Shown here piece after piece: positions 1 through 8,119 of a DNA stretch of 64,000 nt. The notes beneath the pieces are model-generated. The model was not told the DNA's origin. It saw only the letters and a program-made list of their open reading frames with translations, and ran no database searches. The position numbers and the translations under genes were made by a program. The DNA lies in the NCBI RefSeq assembly GCF_028473645.1, contig NZ_CP097269.1:4420001-4484000 (forward strand), read 5' to 3'. This stretch comes from Acidovorax sp. GBBC 1281. GTDB lineage: Bacteria > Pseudomonadota > Gammaproteobacteria > Burkholderiales > Burkholderiaceae_C. The stretch's first letter is position 1. Every line of letters begins with the position of its first letter.

Positions 1-1314
1 CCAGAAGTGGATGCGGCCCCGGGTTTCGCTGTACATCACGCCGGTCCACTTCGGCGCCCAGTAGTAGTACGCGGCGAACATGGAGAACAGCGAGCCGGCC
101 ACCAGCACGTAGTGGAAGTGGGCCACCACGTAGTAGGTGTCCTGCAGCTGGATATCGATGGGGGCCATCGACAGGATCAGCCCGGTGAAGCCGCCCATGG
201 TGAACACGAAGATGAAGCCCACGGCGAACAGCATCGGGGTCTCGAACGTCATGGAGCCGCGCCACATGGTGGCGATCCAGTTGAAGATCTTCACGGCCGT
301 GGGCACCGAAATCAGCATGGTGGCGTACATGAAGAACAGCTGGCCGGTCACGGGCATGCCGGTCGTGAACATGTGGTGGGCCCACACGATGAACGACAGG
401 ATGGCGATGGACGAGGTGGCATACACCATAGAGGCATAGCCGAACAGCCGCTTGCGCGAGAACGCCGGCACGATCTGGCTGATGATGCCGAAGGCCGGCA
501 GGATCATGATGTACACCTCGGGGTGGCCGAAGAACCAGAAGATGTGCTGGTACATCACCGGGTCGCCGCCGCCGGCGGGGTTGAAGAAGCTGGTGCCGAA
601 GTGGCGGTCCGTCAGCGTCATGGTGATGGCGCCGGCCAGCACGGGCATCACGGCGATCAGCAGGTAGGCGGTGATGAGCCAGGTCCAGGCGAACATGGGC
701 ATCTTCATCAGCGTCATGCCGGGGGCGCGCATGTTCAGGATGGTCACGATGATGTTGATCGAGCCCATGATGGACGAGGCCCCCAGGATGTGCATCGCGA
801 AGATGCCGGCATCCATCGACGGGCCCATCTGCAGCGTGAGCGGCGCATACAGCGTCCAGCCCGCCGCCGGCGCGCCGCCGGGCATGAGGAACGAGGTCAC
901 CAGCATGATGGCCGCCGGGATCATCAGCCAGAAGCTGAAGTTGTTCATGCGCGCGAAGGCCATGTCGGATGCGCCGATCTGCAGCGGGATCATCCAGTTC
1001 GCAAAGCCCACGAACGCCGGCATGATGGCGCCGAACACCATGATCAGGCCGTGCATGGTGGTGAGCTGGTTGAACAGCTCGGGGTTCACCAGCTGCAGGC
1101 CGGGCTTGAACAGCTCGGCGCGGATCAGCAGCGCCAGGATGCCGCCCACCATCAGCATGGTGAACGAGAACAGCAGGTACAGCGTGCCGATGTCCTTGTG
1201 GTTGGTCGCGAACACCCAGCGCCGCCAGCCCGTCGGGCCGTGGTGGTGGTGATCGCCGTGGCTGTCGTGTGCGTGGCCGCCCGCGTGACCGTGGTTGTCG
1301 AGAACTGCGCTCAT
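1..1314 (-). CDS. ctaD: Cytochrome c oxidase subunit I (3' end outside window)
   Basis: Catalytic heme-copper subunit of an aa3/caa3 terminal oxidase in the inner membrane, where it reduces O2 to water and pumps protons. The 438 codons in the window are the N-terminal part of a protein that normally has about 530 residues; the last visible residues read SETRGRIHFW, a conserved subunit I stretch. The start is the ATG at 1314; the protein then enters the conserved FATNHKDIGTLY segment. The first 26 residues are unusually His-rich (HGHAGGHAHDSHGDHHHHG). It lies 33 bp after ctaC on the same strand, the usual ctaC-ctaD operon order. Identification is firm. Confidence 0.97.
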   Translation of the reverse strand, partial: MSAVLDNHGHAGGHAHDSHGDHHHHGPTGWRRWVFATNHKDIGTLYLLFSFTMLMVGGILALLIRAELFKPGLQLVNPELFNQLTTMHGLIMVFGAIMPAFVGFANWMIPLQIGASDMAFARMNNFSFWLMIPAAIMLVTSFLMPGGAPAAGWTLYAPLTLQMGPSMDAGIFAMHILGASSIMGSINIIVTILNMRAPGMTLMKMPMFAWTWLITAYLLIAVMPVLAGAITMTLTDRHFGTSFFNPAGGGDPVMYQHIFWFFGHPEVYIMILPAFGIISQIVPAFSRKRLFGYASMVYATSSIAILSFIVWAHHMFTTGMPVTGQLFFMYATMLISVPTAVKIFNWIATMWRGSMTFETPMLFAVGFIFVFTMGGFTGLILSMAPIDIQLQDTYYVVAHFHYVLVAGSLFSMFAAYYYWAPKWTGVMYSETRGRIHFW

Positions 1315-1347
1315 CTTGGATTCCTCAGTGCGTTGGGGCGTGGGTGG

Positions 1348-2517
1348 CTATTTGCCACGCTGGGCCAGGATCTCGGACGGCTGCACGATCTGCCCCGTCT
1401 TGTTGGACCAGGCGTTCTTGGTGTAGCTCACCACGGCCGCCAGATCGGTGTCGCTCAACTGCGCCCAGGAGGGCATCGCGCCGTTGGCGGCGCCCTTGAG
1501 CACGATGTGGATCTGCTGGGTGTGGTCGTCGCTCTTGACGATGGCGGAGCCGTCCAGCGGCTTGATGGGGCCAGCGCCCTTGCCGTTGGCCTGGTGGCAG
1601 GCCGCGCAGTTGGCGGCATAGACCTTCTCGCCGCGCGGCAGGATGTCCTGCAGCGTCCACACCTTGCTCGGGTCGTCCAGCTTGGCCGCGGCCTTCTTCT
1701 TCTCGCCCGCCACCCACTGGGTGTAGTCGGCGGCAGACACGACCTTCACGTGGATGGGCATGTAGGCGTGCTCCTTGCCGCACAGCTCGGCGCACTGGCC
1801 GTAGTAGTCGCCCACCTTGTCGGCGCGGAACCAGGTGTCGCGCACGAAGCCGGGGATCGCATCCTGCTTGATGCCGAAGGCCGGCACCATGAACGAGTGG
1901 ATCACGTCGTTGGCGGTGGTGATCACGCGCACCTTCTTGCCCACGGGCACCACCAGGGGGTTGTCCACCTTGAGCAGGTAGTCGGCCGGCGCGTTGCTCA
2001 CGTTGCCGCTGTCGGACATGCGGCGGTGGCTGCTGTCGAGCGTGGAGATGTACGCCAGGCCCTGGCCTTCGCCGGTGATGTAGTCGTAGCCCCACTTCCA
2101 CTGGTAGCCGGTGACCTTGATGGTCAGGTCGGCGTTGGTGGTGTCCTTTTGCGCCACGAGCACCTTGGTCGCGGGCAGCGCCATGAGGATCACGATGATG
2201 AAGGGCACGATGGTCCAGATGACCTCGACGGTCACGGACTCATGGAAATTGGCCGGCTTGACGCCACGCGACTTGCGGTGCTTCCAGATCGAATAGAACA
2301 TCACCGCGAACACGGCGATGAAGATCACCGTGCAGATGATGAGCATCATCCAGTGCAGGAACTGCTGCTCCTCGGCGATGCGGGTGACCGGAGGCGCCAG
2401 ATTCAATTGGTTGACGGCCGGGCCACCGGGAAGATCCTGCACGGCGTGGGCTGCGGTGCCCACCCATGCACCCGCCATCAGCAGCAAAGAAGCCAGCTTG
2501 TTGGAAATGCTCTTCAT
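1348..2517 (-). CDS. ctaC: Cytochrome c oxidase subunit II with fused cytochrome c domain
   Basis: Electron-entry subunit of the caa3-type oxidase. A signal peptide (about residues 1-25) is followed by two membrane helices (about 55-80 and 98-120) and a periplasmic cupredoxin domain. The CuA site GQCAELCGKEH near residue 237 has both Cys, the His and a following Met. A C-terminal class I cytochrome c domain carries the heme motif CAACH near residue 302. At 389 aa it is longer than plain subunit II because of this fusion. I chose the ATG at 2517 over the GTG at 2526 because AAGTGAG sits at ribosome-binding distance from the ATG. ctaD follows. Confidence 0.96.
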   Translation of the reverse strand: MKSISNKLASLLLMAGAWVGTAAHAVQDLPGGPAVNQLNLAPPVTRIAEEQQFLHWMMLIICTVIFIAVFAVMFYSIWKHRKSRGVKPANFHESVTVEVIWTIVPFIIVILMALPATKVLVAQKDTTNADLTIKVTGYQWKWGYDYITGEGQGLAYISTLDSSHRRMSDSGNVSNAPADYLLKVDNPLVVPVGKKVRVITTANDVIHSFMVPAFGIKQDAIPGFVRDTWFRADKVGDYYGQCAELCGKEHAYMPIHVKVVSAADYTQWVAGEKKKAAAKLDDPSKVWTLQDILPRGEKVYAANCAACHQANGKGAGPIKPLDGSAIVKSDDHTQQIHIVLKGAANGAMPSWAQLSDTDLAAVVSYTKNAWSNKTGQIVQPSEILAQRGK

Positions 2518-3006
2518 AGTTCTCACTTCTAAGCCTCAATTAACCAATCCCTGGGCGCCCCCGCGTGGGGTCGGGGCGGCGCACAAAGCCATGCGAATTC
2601 CAACATCCAGACCGTGCCCGGGCCTTGGGGCGCAATGCCCGAGCCCTTCAGCGCGGCTGGGTTCCACATGAACCCGGTTTCATCGATGCGGAGCACCGGC
2701 GGTGCTTCGCTTTTTGTCTCCTGACCTTCAAGGCCCGCGCGGGTTGGCGCGTACCCTGCACCGTGCAGCATGCCGTTCCCGTGGCCCGATTGCAAGGCCC
2801 GCAGCGACATCCGCTGCACAGCCCCGTACAAACCATGAGAAGGTTGGAAGGTTTCGCGCCGACCGCAGAGCCTGCCGCCGACAGGCGGCCTCCCGGCGGG
2901 GCCGCAGGGATCGCACCGCGCAGCAGAAGTTCCGGAACAGCACCGCCAAGAATTGTAGCCTGCTGTTGCGACGGATCATGGGGGGCCTGCCCCCGGGAAA
3001 ACACCC
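2518..3006. other. Intergenic region upstream of ctaC
   Basis: This 489-bp interval separates the BioC-like gene from ctaC, both on the minus strand, and must hold the ctaC promoter. An open frame at 2529-2831 (minus) ends two codons short of the GTG alternative start of ctaC. Its product has no signal peptide, helix pattern or motif that I recognise, so I do not call it a gene. I see no strong terminator or RNA gene here. Confidence 0.5.
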
Positions 3007-3912
3007 TCAGGCGCCCGGTTTCCTCGCCCCCTGCAGCATGGCGCGCATGTCCTGCAGCGACACGGCGCTGCTCTCGCTCACCCGCAACCGTGGCGCCGGC
3101 TTGAAGGCGTGGCCATAGACGATCTCGAAGGTCAGCGCCAGCTGGCCGCCCTCGTTGGGGTCGGCCAGGCGGTCGGCCAGCGCCTGTTCCAGGCGCTCGC
3201 GCCAGCGCCGCCCGCGCAGCGCGGGGAAGCGCGCCGGGTGCAGGTTGCAACCCAGTTCGCGCAACTCCTTCAGCAGCCGGGCCGGTGTGGCGAAGGTCAG
3301 CCGGATGCGCTCCATGTCCATCACCGGCTCGGCGAACCCGGCCTGCACCAGCATGTCGCCCCAGTCGTGCATGTCCGTCATGGCATGGCCGGCGGGCGGC
3401 CAGACCAGTTCGGCATAGACGGCATGCAGTTCGCGCACGGTGTCGGGGCCCAGGCAGGAGAACATGAGGTAGCCGTCCACGGCGAGCGCCTGGTGCCACT
3501 GGCCGATCAGCCGCTGCGGGTCGGCGGCCGTGTGCAGCGCCATGTTGGACCACACCATGTTGACGCTGCCGTCCGCTGGCAGGCCGAACTTCGGAGCACG
3601 CCCGCCCCAGCGCGCAGGGCTCCACCATGCCGCGCCCAGTGCCTGCTCGGCCACCGGCTGGCGGCGCGCCGCGGTTTCCGCCACCTGGCAGGTGGCCTGG
3701 GGGTAACGCTGGCGCACCAGGGCATGGGCCTGCAGGCCACCGCGCACCGGGTCCCAGTCGCACCAGGCGGCCGGGGCCTGGCGGATCCACTGGAGCCGGT
3801 CGTCCATGCGCCGGGCGACCTCCTCGTGCAGCCAGGGGGAGATGGCGGGGGCGGCGGCGTGCCAGCGGGCCGCAGCGGGCGGGTCGATGGTGGGGGGAAG
3901 GTGCTCTGGCAT
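3007..3912 (-). CDS. BioC-like SAM-dependent methyltransferase
   Basis: A 301-aa protein of the BioC group seen in Burkholderiales; BioC methylates malonyl-ACP to prime biotin synthesis. What supports it: the post-motif segment VNMVWSNMALH near the middle, the downstream LMFSCLGPDTVREL stretch, and a later HDWGDMLVQAGFAEPVMDME region, all typical of BioC-like proteins. The first SAM-binding motif is atypical: where DxGxGxG is expected the protein reads WCDWDPVRGG, so activity cannot be assumed. The start is the ATG at 3912 (MPEHLPPTID). It diverges from the ComF gene with 37 bp between start codons, so the two share a promoter region. Function as true BioC is likely but not certain. Confidence 0.75.
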   Translation of the reverse strand: MPEHLPPTIDPPAAARWHAAAPAISPWLHEEVARRMDDRLQWIRQAPAAWCDWDPVRGGLQAHALVRQRYPQATCQVAETAARRQPVAEQALGAAWWSPARWGGRAPKFGLPADGSVNMVWSNMALHTAADPQRLIGQWHQALAVDGYLMFSCLGPDTVRELHAVYAELVWPPAGHAMTDMHDWGDMLVQAGFAEPVMDMERIRLTFATPARLLKELRELGCNLHPARFPALRGRRWRERLEQALADRLADPNEGGQLALTFEIVYGHAFKPAPRLRVSESSAVSLQDMRAMLQGARKPGA

Positions 3913-3949
3913 CGTGGGGAACGGGGGTCGCGGCGAGTATATTGAGTCG

Positions 3950-4672
3950 ATGCTCCACAGGCACCTTGCAGGGATATCGCACTGGCTGGGCGCGGCCATG
4001 GATGCCGTGCCCAGCCAGTGCGCTGTCTGCCATGCCTGGCCCGCGCGGCGTGTCTGCGATGCCTGCGCCACCCGCTTCGCGCAACCGCAGCCGCGCTGCG
4101 CGACCTGCGCCCTGCCCGTACCGGCGGGCGTGGCGCGTTGCGGGCACTGCCTCACCGACCCGCCGACGCTGGACGCCTGCCTTGCCGCGGTGGACTACGG
4201 CTACCCGTGGGCGCAGGCGCTGGCCGATTTCAAGTTCCGGGCCGACCCCGGCTGGGCGCCGTCGCTGGCCACCCTGCTTCGCAGCACGCCCTGGGTGGAA
4301 CCGGCCGTGGAAGCGGCCGACTGCCTGCTGCCCATTCCCCTGTCGCGCGAGCGGATGAAAGAGCGCGGCTTCAACCAGGCCGCGCTGCTGGCGCGCGCCT
4401 TGTCGCCGGCGAAGGCGGATGCCGCCAGCCTGCTGCGCACCCGTGCGACCGAGGCGCAGAGCGGACTGCCGCGCAAGGACCGGCTGCGCAACCTGCGCGG
4501 CGCGTTCGCGCTGGAGCCCGCGCGCGCCGCGCGCATCGCGGGCCGCCGGGTGGTTCTGGTGGACGACGTGATGACCACGGGCGCCACGCTGCACGCGGCG
4601 GCGCGGGTGCTGCGCGAGGCCGGCGCCGCGCACATCACCGCGGTGGTGGTCGCCCGCACCGATAGTCCCTGA
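3950..4672 (+). CDS. ComF family protein (zinc ribbon plus phosphoribosyltransferase)
   Basis: A 240-aa ComF/GntX-type protein, linked in other bacteria to DNA uptake or use of DNA as nutrient. The N-terminus has four CxxC pairs (CAVC, CDAC, CATC, CGHC) forming a double zinc ribbon. The C-terminus carries the PRPP-binding loop VVLVDDVMTTGATL near residue 205. The segment ERMKERGFNQA in between is also typical of the family. I use the ATG at 3950 (MLHRHLAG), because upstream ATGs in the same frame would run into the divergent gene. It is transcribed away from the BioC-like gene and toward trmL, 81 bp downstream. Confidence 0.92.
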   Translation: MLHRHLAGISHWLGAAMDAVPSQCAVCHAWPARRVCDACATRFAQPQPRCATCALPVPAGVARCGHCLTDPPTLDACLAAVDYGYPWAQALADFKFRADPGWAPSLATLLRSTPWVEPAVEAADCLLPIPLSRERMKERGFNQAALLARALSPAKADAASLLRTRATEAQSGLPRKDRLRNLRGAFALEPARAARIAGRRVVLVDDVMTTGATLHAAARVLREAGAAHITAVVVARTDSP

Positions 4673-4753
4673 CCCGGGCCGATCACCGGGCCTGGATACG
4701 TTTGTTTACGAGCTTTCGCGCCGGGTGCGGCGCAGATGCCGACAATAGACGCC

Positions 4754-5215
4754 ATGTTTCATATCGTTCTTGTCGAACCCGAGATCCCGCCCAACACAGG
4801 CAACGTGATCCGGCTGGCCGCCAACACTGCGTGCCGGCTGCACCTGATCGAACCCTTGGGTTTTTCCATGGAAGACCGCCTGATGAAGCGCGCGGGCCTC
4901 GACTACCACGAGTACACCGAGGTGCAGCGCCACGCGGGATGGACCGCCTTCCTGCGCGATGCCGAGCCGGACGCCACCCGCATGTTCGCCATGACCACGC
5001 ACGCCACGCTCACGGTGTATGAGACCAGCTTCCGCGCCGGCGACTGGCTGGTGTTCGGCGCCGAGACGCGCGGCCTGCCGCCCGAGCTGCGCGAATCGTT
5101 CCCGCCCGCCCAGCAACTGCGGCTGCCCATGGTGCCGGGGCAGCGCAGCCTGAACCTGTCGAACGCCGTGGCGGTCACGGTGTACGAGGCCTGGCGGCAA
5201 AACAGCTTTCTTTGA
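4754..5215 (+). CDS. trmL: tRNA (cytidine(34)-2'-O)-methyltransferase
   Basis: SPOUT-class RNA 2'-O-methyltransferase that modifies the wobble base of tRNA-Leu. At 153 aa it matches the compact TrmL/YibK family. It has the N-terminal VLVEPEIPPNTGNVIRLAAN signature, the central VFGAETRGLPPEL motif, and the C-terminal knot motif QRSLNLSNAVAVTVYE that binds SAM. The ATG at 4754 gives the canonical MFHIVLVEPE start. It ends 24 bp before the convergent LysR gene. Confidence 0.95.
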   Translation: MFHIVLVEPEIPPNTGNVIRLAANTACRLHLIEPLGFSMEDRLMKRAGLDYHEYTEVQRHAGWTAFLRDAEPDATRMFAMTTHATLTVYETSFRAGDWLVFGAETRGLPPELRESFPPAQQLRLPMVPGQRSLNLSNAVAVTVYEAWRQNSFL

Positions 5216-5239
5216 TGCGTTGAGGCCCGGGCCCGGCCT

Positions 5240-6205
5240 TCAGGCCTGCGGCGCGGGCGCCGCCGCGTGCTGGTCCAGGCCGCCAGGGGCCTGCAGCGCC
5301 TCCTCCACGGACTTGCGCGTACGGGCGCTCAGAAAATCCAGGAAGGCCCGCGTGCGTGCGGGCATGAACTTGCGGCTCGGAAAGGCCGCGTACAGCGTGA
5401 AGCGCCCCGCCGTCCAGGGCGCCAGCACCCTCACCAGTTGCCCGCTGCGCAGGTAGGGTGCGGCCAGATCGACCGGTAGCGAGGTCAGCCCCGCGCCATC
5501 CAGCGCAGCACGCAGCAGGGTCTCGATGTGGTTGGTCACGCAGACCGGCTGCACCTCGATGTCGATGGCCCGGTGGCCCAGCAGGGGATCGAACAGGCGC
5601 ATCACCCCCGGTTTGGTGTCGCTGCGCCGGCGCAGCAGGCACTGGTGCCGGGCAAGGTCCTGCGGCACCTGCGGCGTGCCGTGGTCCCGCAGGTAGGCGG
5701 GCGAGGCGCACACCACGCTGTCGGAGCGCACGATAGGCCGGGTGATGACGTTGGCGCCGAAGACCGCGTCGTCGCTCAGCAGCGTGATGTCGAAATCGCC
5801 GATGGGCGGCTCCAGCGAGGAATCCACATGGATGTCCAGCACCACCCGGGGATGCGCCCGGTGAAAGCCCTCCACCAGCGGCGCGAGGATGTGGACCGCG
5901 AGCACCGGCGGCGCGTGCAGCCGCAGCACGCCGGCGATCTCCGAGGTGTGGGCCTGGGCCGCGGCGAAGGCCTCCTCCACGTCGGCCAGGATGGTGCGCA
6001 CGCGGGCCAGGTAGGCCTCGCCGGCATCGGTGAGCGAGACCCGGCGCGTGGTCCGCTGCAGAAGTCGGGTGCCGATGTGGCTCTCCAGGTCGGCAACCAG
6101 CCGGGTGACCGCCGCGGCCGACAGGTCCATCGCGCGCGCGGCCGCGGCGAAGCCACCTTCGTCCACGACGGCCTGGAACACGCGCATCGTCAGCAATCTA
6201 TCCAT
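5240..6205 (-). CDS. LysR family transcriptional regulator
   Basis: A 321-aa regulator. The N-terminal winged helix-turn-helix (about residues 1-60) includes FAAAARAMDLSAAAVTRLVADLE, and a substrate-binding-like effector domain follows. The wording NHIETLLRAALDGAGLTSLP is typical of the CrgA-like subgroup. The last 30 residues are low-complexity Ala/Pro/Gln. It diverges from the DUF4148 gene across an AT-rich 209-bp region, so it may control that gene, itself or both. The inducer cannot be inferred. Confidence 0.92.
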   Translation of the reverse strand: MDRLLTMRVFQAVVDEGGFAAAARAMDLSAAAVTRLVADLESHIGTRLLQRTTRRVSLTDAGEAYLARVRTILADVEEAFAAAQAHTSEIAGVLRLHAPPVLAVHILAPLVEGFHRAHPRVVLDIHVDSSLEPPIGDFDITLLSDDAVFGANVITRPIVRSDSVVCASPAYLRDHGTPQVPQDLARHQCLLRRRSDTKPGVMRLFDPLLGHRAIDIEVQPVCVTNHIETLLRAALDGAGLTSLPVDLAAPYLRSGQLVRVLAPWTAGRFTLYAAFPSRKFMPARTRAFLDFLSARTRKSVEEALQAPGGLDQHAAAPAPQA

Positions 6206-6231
6206 TGCAGGAATGACGGCGTTTCAAGGGC

Positions 6232-6262
6232 CGCGATTATTTCAATTTCGTTAATTATTCAT
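6232..6262. promoter_or_regulatory. AT-rich divergent promoter region between LysR and DUF4148 genes
   Basis: In a stretch of about 30 bp the base composition falls to mostly A/T (CGATTATTTCAATTTCG, then TTAATTATTCATTG), in contrast to the GC-rich surroundings. It sits just upstream of the lysR start and well upstream of the DUF4148 gene, where a LysR binding site and two divergent promoters would be expected. No clear T-N11-A box or -35/-10 pair could be fixed. Confidence 0.4.
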
Positions 6263-6414
6263 TGCCAGGAGTGCTGTTTTTCAAAGGGTTAACCCTGCGT
6301 ACAGTTCAACCCATCGATGAGGAAGCCTGAAGGCGGACCCACCGAGGCAGGACAAGACCGGCCCCCAACAAGACCAGCCTTGCCCGGAAACACCAACCAA
6401 TGAAGGACACCATC

Positions 6415-6729
6415 ATGAACAACTACCGCACTCTCGCCACCGCTGCCGCCATCGCCCTGAGCGCCTTCGCCGCCCACGCCGGTGTGGAAGGCGACGGCTC
6501 CGACTATCCCGCCCCTGTCGCCGCCTCCAGCGCACTGACCCGTGAAGCCGTCGTGGCCGACCTGGTGGCCGCCCGCCAGAACGGCACCATGCCCCGCGCC
6601 GGCGACTGGTACGACGTGCCCGCGCCCCTGGCCGTTTCCGGCAACGCCACGGTCGTCACCCGCAAGGAAGTGCAGGCGCAAACCGTGGCGGCAGCGAAGT
6701 CGCGCAACACGGTCAGCGGCGACCACTGA
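6415..6729 (+). CDS. DUF4148 domain-containing exported protein
   Basis: A 104-aa small secreted or periplasmic protein. The signal peptide ends near AFAAHA-GVEGD. The mature part has the DUF4148 features: a LTREAVVADLVAARQNG helix and a later RKEVQAQTVAA segment. The family is common in Burkholderiales and has no assigned function. I chose the ATG at 6415 because AAGGA lies 8 nt upstream; an in-frame ATG at 6400 would add five residues. A strong hairpin terminator follows at 6787. Confidence 0.85.
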   Translation: MNNYRTLATAAAIALSAFAAHAGVEGDGSDYPAPVAASSALTREAVVADLVAARQNGTMPRAGDWYDVPAPLAVSGNATVVTRKEVQAQTVAAAKSRNTVSGDH

Positions 6730-6786
6730 TCTGATCGCACGGCGGCCCGGCCGGTTGCGACCGGCCCAGCCCCTCCCCCAAAAAAG

Positions 6787-6816
6787 GCCCGCAGGTTCGC
6801 CCTGCGGGTCTTTTTC
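6787..6816. terminator. Rho-independent terminator, probably bidirectional
   Basis: The stem CCCGCAGG (6789-6796) pairs with CCTGCGGG (6802-6809), followed by a T-run on the plus strand (6812-6816) and preceded by an A-run (6781-6786) that becomes a T-run on the minus strand. It lies between the convergent DUF4148 and MaoC genes and can stop both. Confidence 0.9.
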
Positions 6817-6828
6817 CATGGGGCGCCT

Positions 6829-7293
6829 TCAGGGCGCGGCGCCGTAGTTGCGCGCCAGGGACTCGGCCACGCACGCGGGCTTGTCGGACCCTTCGCGCTC
6901 GATGGTGACCAGCCAGGTCATCTGGATGCCGTCCGGCGCGGCGGGCTCGCAGGCCTGCAGCGTGAGCCGCGTGCGCAGGCGGCTGCCCACGGGCACGGGC
7001 GAGGTGAAGCGCACGCGGTTGAGCCCGTAGTTCACGCCCATCCGCGCGCCGGCGATGGCGAACGCCGATTCGAAGAACCGCGGAATCAGCGACAGCGTGA
7101 GAAACCCGTGGGCGATCGGCGCGCCGAACGGGCCCTGGGCCGCACGCTCGGGATCGACATGGATCCACTGGTGGTCGCCCGTGGCCTCGGCGAACTGGTC
7201 GATCTGCGCCTGGGTGATGGTGATCCAGTCGGTCACCGCCACCTCGCTGCCCACGCAGGCGGCCACTTCGGAATACGTCTGGAAGGTTTTCAT
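6829..7293 (-). CDS. MaoC family (R)-specific enoyl-CoA hydratase/dehydratase
   Basis: A 154-aa single hot-dog-fold protein of the MaoC/NodN type, expected to hydrate enoyl-CoA thioesters in fatty acid or polyhydroxyalkanoate metabolism. The hydratase-2 signature is visible: FAEATGDHQWIHVDPERA (catalytic Asp and His) followed by GPFGAPIAHGFLTLSL. Length matches the NodN-like subgroup. It lies 65 bp after the ParA gene on the same strand with no evident functional tie. Confidence 0.92.
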   Translation of the reverse strand: MKTFQTYSEVAACVGSEVAVTDWITITQAQIDQFAEATGDHQWIHVDPERAAQGPFGAPIAHGFLTLSLIPRFFESAFAIAGARMGVNYGLNRVRFTSPVPVGSRLRTRLTLQACEPAAPDGIQMTWLVTIEREGSDKPACVAESLARNYGAAP

Positions 7294-7358
7294 GCGCGCA
7301 CTTTAGGCCGGGGCGGGCCGTGCGCGTTGTCGGGCGCGCGACAGCCGCGCGCGCCGGC

Positions 7359-7976
7359 CTACTGGTCGAGCCAGTCGCAGATGCCCTGCCACTGCTCCAG
7401 GTCGCGCGCCACGCGGCTGGCCGAGACGTCGAAGACCGACAGGCCCTGCGCGGCCAGATGGATGTAGTTCTGCGTGTCGCGCAGCCGGCCCAGTACCGGC
7501 AGCCCCAGGCTTTCGACGAACTCGCCCAGCTTGTCGGCCGCGATGGTGCGGGCATCGACCCGCATGCCGACGATGCCGATCTGCACGTTCGCCGCATGGC
7601 GGCTTTCGGCCAGCTCGTCCAGGAAGCCCCGGATGGCGAAGATGTCGAACACGCTGGCCTGCAGCGGCACGATCACCTTGTCGGCCAGCTGGAGCACCGA
7701 TTTGAGCTGCGCGCCGTGCAGGCCCGCGGGCGTGTCCAGCACGGCGTGGGTGGCCTCCTTGGGCGGGCGGCCGATGGCGTCGGGCTGCACGGGCCAGTCG
7801 CCGATGGGCCGAACGGCCGGGGAGCGCAGCCCGCGCCACAGTTGGGACGAGTGCTGCGGGTCGGCGTCGCCCAGCACCACAGCGTGGCCCTGGCTGGCGA
7901 AATAGCCGGCGATGTTGGTGGCGAGCGTGGATTTGCCCACGCCGCCCTTGGGATTGGCCACTGCGATCACTGGCAT
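7359..7976 (-). CDS. Orphan ParA/MinD-like ATPase
   Basis: A 205-aa deviant Walker-A ATPase of the ParA superfamily. The P-loop PKGGVGKST (residues 9-17) has the signature first lysine, and DADPQHSS and LDTPAGL fit the Walker A' and Walker B regions. No ParB gene lies beside it and it is shorter than chromosomal ParA. It is therefore an orphan that may position a protein or complex in the cell. The first codon is the ATG at 7976. Confidence 0.88.
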   Translation of the reverse strand: MPVIAVANPKGGVGKSTLATNIAGYFASQGHAVVLGDADPQHSSQLWRGLRSPAVRPIGDWPVQPDAIGRPPKEATHAVLDTPAGLHGAQLKSVLQLADKVIVPLQASVFDIFAIRGFLDELAESRHAANVQIGIVGMRVDARTIAADKLGEFVESLGLPVLGRLRDTQNYIHLAAQGLSVFDVSASRVARDLEQWQGICDWLDQ

Positions 7977-8056
7977 GCACGCCTCCTGGGGGTCAAAAGT
8001 TGGATTGGCGGGGGCGATGGTAGCGCCGCCCGGGGCCGGGCTGGGGAATATGAGTC

Positions 8057-8114
8057 AAAAACCCCCTCCAGCGCATATTCCACTAGGGCATATTGCTATA
8101 TTTTCAATAGCAAA
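8057..8114 (-). repeat. Dispersed repeat copy A (3' of LysE gene)
   Basis: One of seven related elements of about 57 bp in the window. On the minus strand it begins TTTGCTATTG right after the lysE stop, contains the shared word GCCCTAGTGGAATATGCGC, and ends in a T-run. An inverted pair TTGCTAT/ATAGCAA (loop about 6 nt) forms a hairpin. The position suggests a terminator-like role for the LysE-family gene. Confidence 0.8.
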
Positions 8115-8119
8115 CGAAT

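Noticed and set aside
7..2532. Very long open frame on the plus strand opposite ctaC/ctaD
   Set aside because: It is antisense to two certain genes, its product is low-complexity His/Arg/Gly, and high GC makes such frames common.
2529..2831. Open frame just upstream of ctaC
   Set aside because: No motif, signal or recognisable family; its end next to ctaC can be chance.
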